Assembly: GCA_001789205.1 (NCBI GenBank)
Contig: MFYT01000038.1
Span: forward strand, 1 to 55,006
DNA: 55,006 bases
Origin: Candidatus Raymondbacteria bacterium RIFOXYA2_FULL_49_16
GTDB taxonomy: Bacteria; Fibrobacterota; OXYB2-FULL-49-7; XYB2-FULL-49-35
Direction: 5' to 3'
A program made the translations under genes and the position numbers. Position 1 is the first letter of the stretch. Every line of letters starts with the position of its first letter. Positions 8,912 to 16,364 of this stretch are shown in pieces. Under the pieces are notes generated by a model, which was given only the letters and a program-made list of their open reading frames with translations, was not told the DNA's origin and did no database searches.

Positions 8912-9831
8912 AGAACTTGCGCCATTATATCGCAGCGGTGAAATACTTCCACATGTTCCAATGGGTCTTTTTTCTCATCAAAGCCCGGTTCATATTTCAT
9001 GTTAAGCGGTCTGTATTTCATTCCTGCAGTCCGATGATACGGCAGGAGTTCAACATGGCGTAAAGCTTTAAATCCCTTTAAGAGATACGCTATTTCCTGC
9101 ATGGTCTCTTTGCTATCGTTTACTCCTGGAATAAGAGGTATTCTTATGATAAGGTCTTTCTCCATTTCATTCAGCAGTGTAAGATTATGAAGTATTTCTA
9201 TGTTCGAGACACCTGTATGTACGCGATGCATGCCGGCATCGATATGTTTGACGTCAAATAGTACGAGATCTATGCGCCCGATAACTTTTCTAAAAATCTC
9301 TTCTTCGCAATATCCGCATGTCTCCAATACGGTATGGATGCCGTCAAGCTGGTCGAGGACTGCAAGAAGAAAGGCGGATTGCGCAAGCGGTTCACCACCC
9401 GAAAACGTGACCCCTCCCTTGCTTATTCGATAAAGATCGTTATTTCTCGTTATTTCACGAGACAATAACTCTGCCGATATCTCTCTCCCAACAATCTCTC
9501 GTGCTCCTGCAGGACAGACGCGTACACATTTTCCGCATGCAATACATGCGAAATTTGTACATGCTTTTCTGCATTCGCCGCATTGCATGCATTTTGACTC
9601 GGTAAAATAAATCTGCGGCGTAGAAAAGAGCCCTTCGGGGTTGTGGCACCATGTGCAGCGAAGGGGACATCCCTTGAAAAACACTGTTGTCCTGATCCCG
9701 GGCCCGTCATATAATGAAAATTCAACAATATCGAATATCATTCCAGTTGCTTCTTTGCCGGAAAGACCGGAGCCAAAAACATTATCTTCCGTCGTAGGAC
9801 AATGATTATACATGAATTTCGCATATTCCAT
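8908..9831 (-). CDS. Glycyl radical enzyme activating enzyme (radical SAM)
   Basis: 307 residues. The radical-SAM motif is Cys55-x3-Cys59-x2-Cys62 (GCPLRCTWCHNPEG), preceded by VEFSLYDGPGIRTTVFFKG, the classic activase opening. An inserted ferredoxin-like domain has two 4Fe-4S sets (C81/C84/C87/C91 and C96/C99/C102/C106), as in activases of eliminase-type GREs. VTFSGGEPL follows. It would use S-adenosylmethionine and reduced flavodoxin/ferredoxin to abstract hydrogen from Gly664 of the adjacent GRE. The annotated start overlaps the upstream hydrolase gene by 26 bp; Met31 (about 9741), just before the conserved core, is an alternative, though with a weak ribosome site. The gene overlaps the GRE start by 4 bp. 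Confidence 0.92.
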   Translation of the reverse strand: MEYAKFMYNHCPTTEDNVFGSGLSGKEATGMIFDIVEFSLYDGPGIRTTVFFKGCPLRCTWCHNPEGLFSTPQIYFTESKCMQCGECRKACTNFACIACGKCVRVCPAGAREIVGREISAELLSREITRNNDLYRISKGGVTFSGGEPLAQSAFLLAVLDQLDGIHTVLETCGYCEEEIFRKVIGRIDLVLFDVKHIDAGMHRVHTGVSNIEILHNLTLLNEMEKDLIIRIPLIPGVNDSKETMQEIAYLLKGFKALRHVELLPYHRTAGMKYRPLNMKYEPGFDEKKDPLEHVEVFHRCDIMAQVL

Positions 9832-12250
9832 GAGGTTTTATATTCACAGCATATGCCTTGTTATTATAACGTAATACAGCTTTGACGCTTTTTCCAGCAG
9901 TCTCAAAAACAATGGCGGTTGTCCTGCTTTTCCGTATACAAAACCCTGCAAGCATGACAGAAGATGGCGTAAGATCAAAAAGCTTTAAAGGAACAACCGA
10001 TCCGGCGCCGTTTCCTGTTATTGTTTCGCGTATATAAGGCGGATTCTGCAGTTGGCTGCTTCTTTCCCATAAATGTTCTTTTCGCCAGTTTCCTTCATAT
10101 ACCCGTATGGTAAATTCATGATGGTAATGGCCTGAAAAAACAGCTCCGCTATAATGGACCGTGTGCTTCGGATTCCCCGTTCTATCATAGGATAAAACAG
10201 GACGGAGATCGCATTCGCCTGCAGCACTCGCACCCAGCCTTATCCCGATAATGCCTTTTTGGGGAATGGTGCGGATACCCTGCATTCCGCTTCTTGGTAT
10301 CACGGCGATTCCCCTGTCTTTCGCCTGGAGAACAGCAAAACGGTGTATGGCTGCATACGAAAGGCTTTGTGAATAGTGCTTTACCACCCCGAAAGGAATT
10401 GAGTAGAACAAATCTCCCGGGTCGCCTTGCAGCTCAATCCGCAGACCATCAATATTAAATTTAGCTTTTTCATTTCTACTCTTCCCGACCCAGCTTGGCT
10501 GGTAGAACATAAAATGCGCTTCGCACAATATCTCTGTTTTTTGCAAGGTTATTAACAATCTGGTTTGCAGGGGCCACGCTGTTTCATGAAATATCTCTAA
10601 TTGAGGGCCAAACGGCGTATTGCGCGTTCTGCAGAAGCCCTTTGAAAGGTCCGGTTTTATCATTTGCGTCTTGGAATAGCCGGTCGGATTTGATAGCTTA
10701 AAGGGAGGAATGCACAGAGTAATAGTTTTATTGTTATGGGAGATGATAAGGTTCTTCCCTTTGACGCGAACTTCAAGGATATCATTTTTGATACTGTTTC
10801 CGTCAAGAAATGGTTCGTACACCCGGGGTGCTTTTTGACCTTTCACTCCAAAAAGTGTCAATGCAAAATCGTCAATCGGCAGCATGGCCTTGAGTTGATA
10901 GTCTGTTCCACAAAACGTATTTATAGTTGGTATTTCATTTCCCTCGGCGGTAACGATTGTTCCTGGAACAGGTGAATCCACGTGTATGGGATATACGCCT
11001 TTTCTGTTCGCGTTGAACGCAAGGAATAATTTGGACATTTTTCTTAAACCGTTGGGGGTTGTCAATATATTTGCCACCTTGTCCATTTTTTCAGCGATCT
11101 CCTTACCCGCAAGTACTGCGGCTTGTTTCAATTCTCCTACTCTGTGTTGCCAACGCGGTCCCCATTCCGCCCAGCCAATCGCGTCTGAATTAACCCCTAT
11201 GAGCAAATGATGCTTGGCCTTGCTCAAGTACGTTGGTTTTCCAAGCGGCGCTAAATATTTTATTTCATCCTCTGGAAAATCAAAAGCGCTTTCGAACATT
11301 TGGCCCCAGGGATTATCGGTGAGCGAGTCATTGCGGCATCTGTTCCTGTGGTCAGATGTGAAGGGTACTGTTTCATTGATTATGCCTGCTTTTTGCACAG
11401 TGCCCATGGCCCGTAAATAATAGGGACGTATCTTTATATCCAAAGGTTTTAGCGACCATTTGCTGAAGCTTTCCTTTTCCAGGCGGTTTTCGAAGCCCCC
11501 GCCAAAGGGCGAATAAACAATGACCTCGGACGGTTCTCCGAATTTCTGAAGCCAGGCCGGAAAGGTTGAAAATTCAATCTTTATTCGATGTTTCGCTTCA
11601 ATGCGCTTTATTGTGCGAAACAATTTTTCGATGCTGCCGCACATCTCAAAATCGCCGCCTGTTAAGAGAAATTCATTATTCCGCGCTTTTATACATTTTT
11701 CTTCAAGACTGGCAACGCCCCATCCTACGTTCTTTGCAACCGTATTAATAAGGGTCCCATCAAGACCGGAAATTCGTGCTGGCCACACATGGTTGCCATT
11801 TTCAAGTACTACCATCCAGTTGACGCCATTCTGTTTGAGCATCCATGGCAGTTGATTGTGATAGGCCCATTCTTGAGACATGAATCCATCCGCGTGGGGA
11901 TCAAGGGTGCTTCTTAGTACCTCCAAACCCAACCGGATACTTTCAAAACCTGTCATTTCATCAGTGTTCATGTTAAGACTGCATGCATATTGACAACCAG
12001 CAAACGCTATCTGGCCACGGTGGAACAGTTTTTTTAGATGCAAAATTATGTCCTTATCATGCTGCTGAAGCATGCGTATGGTGACGCCGCTCATGTTTAC
12101 TTGCGCCCTCAGAAAAGGGTATTGATAAAAGTTTTTTATGCCTTTCCGGTATATTTTGGGAAATTCCTTCAGGATAAACTGTTTGGTATAACGGTCATAG
12201 GACATGTTGGTATGTAACTGTAACGTCAAATAGACTGTCTTGGCCAACAT
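9806..12250 (-). CDS. Large cytoplasmic GH38/GH57-like glycoside hydrolase
   Basis: 814 residues with no signal peptide, starting at an ATG with GGAAGGAG about 9 nt upstream. The first ~350 residues read as a glycoside hydrolase/deacetylase-type beta/alpha barrel. They include YLTLQLHTNMSYDRY at the N-terminus, then RGQIAFAGCQYACSLN, ADGFMSQEWAYHNQLPWML (acidic residue then a 'p-ll-x-G-v-w' segment as in GH38 and GH57), and NSDAIGWAEWGPRWQHR (about 354-370), with acid and aromatic residues. The last ~400 residues are beta-sandwich-like, matching the C-terminal beta domains of GH38-type mannosidases. I cannot decide between GH38, GH57 or a related family. It sits directly upstream of the activase (26-bp overlap) and would plausibly release the sugar unit that feeds the GRE. 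Confidence 0.7.
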   Translation of the reverse strand: MLAKTVYLTLQLHTNMSYDRYTKQFILKEFPKIYRKGIKNFYQYPFLRAQVNMSGVTIRMLQQHDKDIILHLKKLFHRGQIAFAGCQYACSLNMNTDEMTGFESIRLGLEVLRSTLDPHADGFMSQEWAYHNQLPWMLKQNGVNWMVVLENGNHVWPARISGLDGTLINTVAKNVGWGVASLEEKCIKARNNEFLLTGGDFEMCGSIEKLFRTIKRIEAKHRIKIEFSTFPAWLQKFGEPSEVIVYSPFGGGFENRLEKESFSKWSLKPLDIKIRPYYLRAMGTVQKAGIINETVPFTSDHRNRCRNDSLTDNPWGQMFESAFDFPEDEIKYLAPLGKPTYLSKAKHHLLIGVNSDAIGWAEWGPRWQHRVGELKQAAVLAGKEIAEKMDKVANILTTPNGLRKMSKLFLAFNANRKGVYPIHVDSPVPGTIVTAEGNEIPTINTFCGTDYQLKAMLPIDDFALTLFGVKGQKAPRVYEPFLDGNSIKNDILEVRVKGKNLIISHNNKTITLCIPPFKLSNPTGYSKTQMIKPDLSKGFCRTRNTPFGPQLEIFHETAWPLQTRLLITLQKTEILCEAHFMFYQPSWVGKSRNEKAKFNIDGLRIELQGDPGDLFYSIPFGVVKHYSQSLSYAAIHRFAVLQAKDRGIAVIPRSGMQGIRTIPQKGIIGIRLGASAAGECDLRPVLSYDRTGNPKHTVHYSGAVFSGHYHHEFTIRVYEGNWRKEHLWERSSQLQNPPYIRETITGNGAGSVVPLKLFDLTPSSVMLAGFCIRKSRTTAIVFETAGKSVKAVLRYNNKAYAVNIKPHGICEIHV

Positions 12251-12295
12251 AGAGTTTTCTCCTTCCGGTTTTTATAGCGTAAACCTTTTAGATCA

Positions 12296-13561
12296 CTATT
12301 CTTGAAGCCTTTGCTGCTTTGGCAGTTTCCGTTCAGTTGCCACGAACAAAACATGGCCATCACGATCGTCTTCGCCGATGACCAATACGCTATCCTTATA
12401 TAAAAAACAAGGGCCTAACTGATAGGCCCGCCACCAATAACTCGCAGCCGGTACATTGAAGTGCGGAATGCCGAAATCGATATAATTATGACCATTTAAA
12501 TCAAAACCCATGAAATGCACTTTATCATCCCTAGTGCCCGCAAGCATGTAGAGCAAACCGAATTTATTCACGGAAATTCCAGGCATACCGGATGAATAAT
12601 TCGGTTTACCGAAGTTTTTACACGTCTTTTTTTCCGGATCAAACGAAAATAGGATTCCGTCAGCACGGGTACCGCCATAAATGGTGCCATCGGACGCCAA
12701 TACCCACGACTGCACTCCGCCAATCTGCTCCCGGCCACGAATGCTTGGCAAAAACACCTCGTGATATTGCATCGAGTCTTTCTGCACATCAATTGTAAAA
12801 AACTGTCCATTTAATCCCGTTCCCCAGATATTGCCTTTATTGTCTACGATCAGCTTTTCTCCGAAAAATCTGAACCGTGAACGGCCATCAACCGGGTCCT
12901 CTGGTGATAGATCAACAAAGATTTTGCTTTTTTTTGTTTTCAGATCGAATTTGAACAGCTTCCAATGGTCGGTTATTCCATAAATTGCATTAACCGGTTT
13001 GTATAAAACAAACGAGTAAACACCTTCCCCTTCCTGCGCAACCCCGAGATCGATTACCTTTTCGATTGAGGTAAAAGTAAATAGATGGCCTGCGGGAGGA
13101 CGGACGTCTTTTTCCTTGTTTGCATCACGTGAGTAATTCGTGGTTACTTCCTGAAAATCGAACTCAGGCAACCAAACACCCTGCCGAAGGTTCCGCGTGG
13201 AACCGTACACAGTACTGGTTGCAGCATCGTATTCAAGACAGGTAATAATGGATTGGCCGGAAATTTTATCCTTGAGGCACGAGACCTTGTATACGTCTTT
13301 TTTTTCCACATCACCCTCAAAAAGCCATGCAGACCTGCCAGTCATGGCTTGTGTGCCACCGTAAAAAATGTTCCCTTTGCTCAGTACAAGTGCATGCACC
13401 CCGGTATTTTCATTCCGTGGGATTGCGGCATATTTCCCTCTATGTCCTATGGTCGTGCCTACCATCTCTTTTTCCAGGTAGAAATACGATTGTCCGGCGG
13501 CAAGGGTGTAAAGCCCCATGGCAAAAAGGAAGATAATCTTTTTATTGATTGTCTTTTTCAT
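12296..13561 (-). CDS. Secreted beta-propeller protein (SMP-30/NHL-like)
   Basis: About 421 residues from the ATG at 13561 (MKKTINKKIIFLFAMGLYTLAAGQ, a signal peptide). An earlier in-frame ATG at 13573 would overlap the upstream gene by 11 bp. The body shows repeated blade-like strands with G-x-x-Y/W and 'dGtIYGGTR' turns: GNIFYGGTQ, STVYGSTRN, NAIYGITDHWKLFKFDLKT, GNIWGTGLNGQFFTIDV, GTIYGGTRADGILFSFDPEKKT. This is the pattern of 6-7 bladed propellers of the SMP-30/NHL group. It is a distant paralogue of the gene just upstream, and the two are nearly fused (1-bp gap). Function is unknown: binding of a glycan, or a lactonase/lyase role, are both possible. There is no C-terminal NPFNP sorting domain, unlike the enzymes nearby. 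Confidence 0.72.
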   Translation of the reverse strand: MKKTINKKIIFLFAMGLYTLAAGQSYFYLEKEMVGTTIGHRGKYAAIPRNENTGVHALVLSKGNIFYGGTQAMTGRSAWLFEGDVEKKDVYKVSCLKDKISGQSIITCLEYDAATSTVYGSTRNLRQGVWLPEFDFQEVTTNYSRDANKEKDVRPPAGHLFTFTSIEKVIDLGVAQEGEGVYSFVLYKPVNAIYGITDHWKLFKFDLKTKKSKIFVDLSPEDPVDGRSRFRFFGEKLIVDNKGNIWGTGLNGQFFTIDVQKDSMQYHEVFLPSIRGREQIGGVQSWVLASDGTIYGGTRADGILFSFDPEKKTCKNFGKPNYSSGMPGISVNKFGLLYMLAGTRDDKVHFMGFDLNGHNYIDFGIPHFNVPAASYWWRAYQLGPCFLYKDSVLVIGEDDRDGHVLFVATERKLPKQQRLQE

Positions 13562-13562
13562 A

Positions 13563-14852
13563 TCACTTCGCATGGGTTCCCACCAATTGTTTTGGATTAA
13601 ATTTCACCAGATATGCCATGGATTCGCTTTCCTCGCCCTGTACTGCCTTGGCGTTCTCAGCTTCGTTGTCCTCTGCAGAAATGGATTTTCTATGACCGCC
13701 GAAATATATATTACCTTGTGCATCGATAATACCCGAACCGGTTAATTCAGTGATCTTTTTCAAACCGCAAATAACACGCGTTCTCTTTGTCTTTATGTCC
13801 TTTTCAACAAGAAATACGTTTTTTTTTACCGAATCGATAAAATTACCGTGACCGCCGATACCATAATACATCTTATTATCAATGACTGCAAGATTAGGGG
13901 AATAGCAATGACGCCAGTTTCCGTTTGCGGAATCATCACCGAGCGTGGGGCCAAGATCTTCCATTGTACCTGAACCATTTTTAGCCGGTGTATATTTAAA
14001 GGCGATGCCATAATGCGCAAGACCATAGATGGTGCCATCAGGCATGTACTGCAAAGCCATGATTCCTGAAGCTGCCAAATAAAACGCAACCTTGTCTGCG
14101 CGTGGCAGAGATACATGAATATCAACCAGTTCTTTTTTTCTAACATCAAATTTGACCAATTCGCCGTATGTATCAATGGTATAGCCGTTACCCCAGGTAT
14201 CGCAGAAAAGCACACGCGGCTGATGGAAACCATTTATACGGCCATAATCGTTCAATTCTCCTGTGGCAACATCGCAGGTGATAAAATGCTGCTGCGGATC
14301 GGTATTGCCCATCATCAATCCACTCACCTCGCTGTAGACACAGCCCTTTACGCTCCGGTGCAGGCCGTTCAAGCCAAATGTCCCCATTTTGTGTGACGCT
14401 GGGTCAAACCAGCACCAGAACCCGCCGATATAGCCAAACGGATGCTCAAGGATGGTTTCCGACCGGTACGTGCCCGCATCAGTGCCAAAGAAGAATTTTT
14501 TATGTTTGGGACTCCAGTAAATGTAAGTATGAATTTTCGACTGCCAGTGCTTCATGCTCATATGCAACATTTCCATAAGGTCGCCTTCGAACATAAGTTC
14601 GTTTTTTTTTGTGTCCCATGTGTAGATGGCTACGTTGTCCACATGGTTGGCCACACCGATCATCACAACGCCATCAGGATTAATGGCGACCGATCCCCAT
14701 ATGTTGCTACCCGCCTTGTCCACGTTCAGTGGAATATAAGTAATACCCTCAAGTGTCCATTCAGAGTTGAATGAAATGGGGCCTTTGGGCATAACCTGGG
14801 TAAATGCGGTGACTGCTAGAAATACATATAATAACGATAAAATGTGTTTCAT
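13563..14852 (-). CDS. Secreted beta-propeller protein, first gene of the GRE operon
   Basis: About 429 residues from the ATG at 14852, which gives a compact signal peptide (MKHILSLLYVFLAVTAFTQ). An upstream in-frame ATG at 14870 would add six residues. Blade-type repeats are evident: GVVMIGVANHVDNVAIYTWDTKKNELMFEG, KFFFGTDAGTYRSE, GNGYTIDTYGELVKFDVRKKELV, GTIYGLAHYGIAFKYTPAK, GNIYFGGHRK. Overall plan and length match the next gene (12296-13561), so the pair likely arose by duplication. It is the promoter-proximal gene of the operon that runs to the GRE, and copy B of the duplicated element lies 125-215 bp upstream. Function unknown; export to periplasm or surface is well supported. Confidence 0.72.
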   Translation of the reverse strand: MKHILSLLYVFLAVTAFTQVMPKGPISFNSEWTLEGITYIPLNVDKAGSNIWGSVAINPDGVVMIGVANHVDNVAIYTWDTKKNELMFEGDLMEMLHMSMKHWQSKIHTYIYWSPKHKKFFFGTDAGTYRSETILEHPFGYIGGFWCWFDPASHKMGTFGLNGLHRSVKGCVYSEVSGLMMGNTDPQQHFITCDVATGELNDYGRINGFHQPRVLFCDTWGNGYTIDTYGELVKFDVRKKELVDIHVSLPRADKVAFYLAASGIMALQYMPDGTIYGLAHYGIAFKYTPAKNGSGTMEDLGPTLGDDSANGNWRHCYSPNLAVIDNKMYYGIGGHGNFIDSVKKNVFLVEKDIKTKRTRVICGLKKITELTGSGIIDAQGNIYFGGHRKSISAEDNEAENAKAVQGEESESMAYLVKFNPKQLVGTHAK

Positions 14853-14976
14853 GAGTACTCTCTTTCCCATTTAAAACAATAGCACATCTCCTTTAATATC
14901 AACGACATAAACAACGTCGACATCTCACATCTCTTTGAAAGTTTTTTATATGTTTTTAATATAAACCGGAATTTCA

Positions 14977-15066
14977 TTTTAAACAACAACCACATTGGAT
15001 ATTATTATGCAAAATTTGTAATAAAAGGTGATAATTAAGGATGTAATCTGCTAACTTTGGATATTT
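14977..15066 (-). promoter_or_regulatory. Duplicated candidate operator, copy B
   Basis: Second copy of the element at 4681-4768, about 125-215 bp upstream of the propeller/GRE operon. Both copies lie on the same strand relative to the gene they precede, with the same block order (AATATYCAAA, TATCACCTTTT, TGCA, AATATCCAA, GGTTGTTGT). The intervening 14871-14976 is AT-rich and probably holds the core promoter, but no clear -35/-10 pair could be fixed. Confidence 0.6.
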
Positions 15067-15078
15067 ATCTTTTACCGT

Positions 15079-15320
15079 TAAGCCATTTGAATAAAGAAGG
15101 GGGATCTGGCCCGATGATAATCGCTGCCTGTTGAGCAGACCAGGTTGAATTCACGGGCAATGCGGACGAAATAAACGGTCTCGTCAGGCATCCGTCAATG
15201 GAATCGTGGGTCAGTAATGGCAAAAACAGAAAGGCCCTTGTTCAGGGCCTTTTCAATGAGTTGTCCGGGTGGATCAGACCCGTCCGAATGACTGGTGTGC
15301 GTATGATAATCGACCAGTAC
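15079..15320 (-). pseudogene. Remnant of a PHP-domain phosphoesterase gene (TrpH-like)
   Basis: Two fragments in different minus-strand frames read as the two ends of one PHP-domain protein. From 15320 leftward: VLVDYHTHTSHSDGSDPPG...LNKGLSVFAITDP, the N-terminal metal-binding motif (HTHTxxSDG and AITD), which then hits a stop. After a frameshift: DETVYFVRIAREFNLVCSTGSDYHRA..., the C-terminal GSD-H motif, ending at the TAA at 15079-15081. The middle of the protein (about 190 residues in typical TrpH/YciV proteins) is missing and no proper start codon is present. It lies immediately after the DUF4340 gene stop, so it was probably once the last gene of that operon. This, with copy B and the promoter-proximal sequence, accounts for the otherwise gene-free 14871-15326. 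Confidence 0.82.
15221..15253 (-). terminator. Rho-independent terminator-like hairpin after the Gld-like operon
   Basis: On the minus strand, AAAGGCCCTGAACAAGGGCCTTT forms a G/C-rich 9-bp stem with a short loop, followed by CTGTTTTT. It lies about 75 nt downstream of the DUF4340 stop codon and inside the decayed PHP remnant. It could end the transcript of the ABC operon. It may simply be old coding sequence that happens to fold; activity is inferred. Confidence 0.5.
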
Positions 15321-15326
15321 CCCTGC

Positions 15327-16364
15327 TTAATTCATCCCCGGCATGTTTGTAGACTGGGGAGCAGCGCCAGAATCAACTGGCATGGGTTTCTCTTTGAGAT
15401 CCGCGAACTTCCGTTTCAGGTCAGTAAGCCTGGATGAACGGACCTTGAATTTAACCGCGCTGTTCTCGACTTTTACATACCTGCTTCCGTTCTTCTCAGC
15501 GCCAACTAACAGGCCAATAGTTGTACCATCGTTATTTTTGAATGATGCTGCAAGGTCTGGACGATCGAAACCAGTGACCGCGGCCGTATCATCGTCGTAC
15601 CAGTCGTCGGCGTTCAGGCCAGCAAAGGCCGCGAGCCAGCTGTTAATGGCAGACGCATCTCCACCGGCATTTTCAGGCGCGGTAAATTTCCATTTTCCCG
15701 CCGCGACGTCGAAGGAAGCGGTGATTGTATGCACCACAGTGTCTTTCTGCGCTTCCTTGGGTTTGTCCTTTTTCCCCTTTGCGGGTGGGGCGGGCCTGTC
15801 CACATATTCACGATAGCTGACCGTAAGTTCGTTCACATTGTCCTTGTTTAGAGAATAGAGCGCTTTATCGCGGTAAAAATTAGGCAGCGTTGAGAACGCG
15901 CTGCTCATGCGGCCTTTGGAGGAATAGACATTATTATTTCCTTCGAGCCGCAGATAGTTGCCCGTATAGCCCGGCGACATATCGCCGATGTAGAAGGTGA
16001 AGTTCTTTGTACCTTCCACAATCACGCGCACGCCCCGCGCAGTATCGACCTTGAGGTCTTTGTGCTTTTCCGGGTTCTTGGACGCCGGAGCGCCTTGAAC
16101 CTGATCAGCGATAAGGTCGAGCATTTCCCGAACTTTTGCCGTATCCGCGGGATATTCGTATGGTTTGACAGTGACCCAGATATTTTTGACTTTCTTGACT
16201 GTCTCGTCGCGTTCGAGTTCACGTATTGAAATCGACGTGACCGCGGCCTTGTCAAAGCCCTTGAAAAGAGGCGGATTTTTCCGGGAACCGCCCGCTTTTT
16301 CCGAGACAACAATAATGCCGATGGCGGCGACAAGCACAATAAGGAGTAACAGCGTCCGTCTCAT
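15327..16364 (-). CDS. DUF4340 protein of a Gld-type ABC export module
   Basis: 345 residues. One N-terminal transmembrane helix (about 4-22, LLLLIVLVAAIGIIVV) anchors the protein, with the rest on the outer side. The body matches DUF4340: FDKAAVTSISIREL near the start, YPADTAKVREMLDLIADQ (the lysine/aspartate-rich 'a-d-~-v-~-ll-~-l' block), FYIGDMSPGYTGNYLRLEGNNNVYSS, and a second similar half with VKFKVRSSRLTDLKRKFADL. In such operons this protein follows the GldG-like auxiliary subunit. Here its start overlaps the GldG-like stop by 4 bp, so the two are co-translated. The substrate of the transporter is unknown. Confidence 0.85.
   Translation of the reverse strand: MRRTLLLLIVLVAAIGIIVVSEKAGGSRKNPPLFKGFDKAAVTSISIRELERDETVKKVKNIWVTVKPYEYPADTAKVREMLDLIADQVQGAPASKNPEKHKDLKVDTARGVRVIVEGTKNFTFYIGDMSPGYTGNYLRLEGNNNVYSSKGRMSSAFSTLPNFYRDKALYSLNKDNVNELTVSYREYVDRPAPPAKGKKDKPKEAQKDTVVHTITASFDVAAGKWKFTAPENAGGDASAINSWLAAFAGLNADDWYDDDTAAVTGFDRPDLAASFKNNDGTTIGLLVGAEKNGSRYVKVENSAVKFKVRSSRLTDLKRKFADLKEKPMPVDSGAAPQSTNMPGMN

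Noticed and set aside
15100-15125. Second AraC gene remnant next to copy B (GSDYHRA resembles the PSDYRA end of AraC proteins)
   Set aside because: Reading further upstream shows PHP-domain motifs (IAREFNL, TGSDYH, HTHTSHSDG), so the remnant is a PHP gene; the AraC likeness is coincidental.
15079-15250. Transposon or phage attachment site at the composition boundary
   Set aside because: No tRNA, integrase, transposase or target-site duplication was found near the junction.
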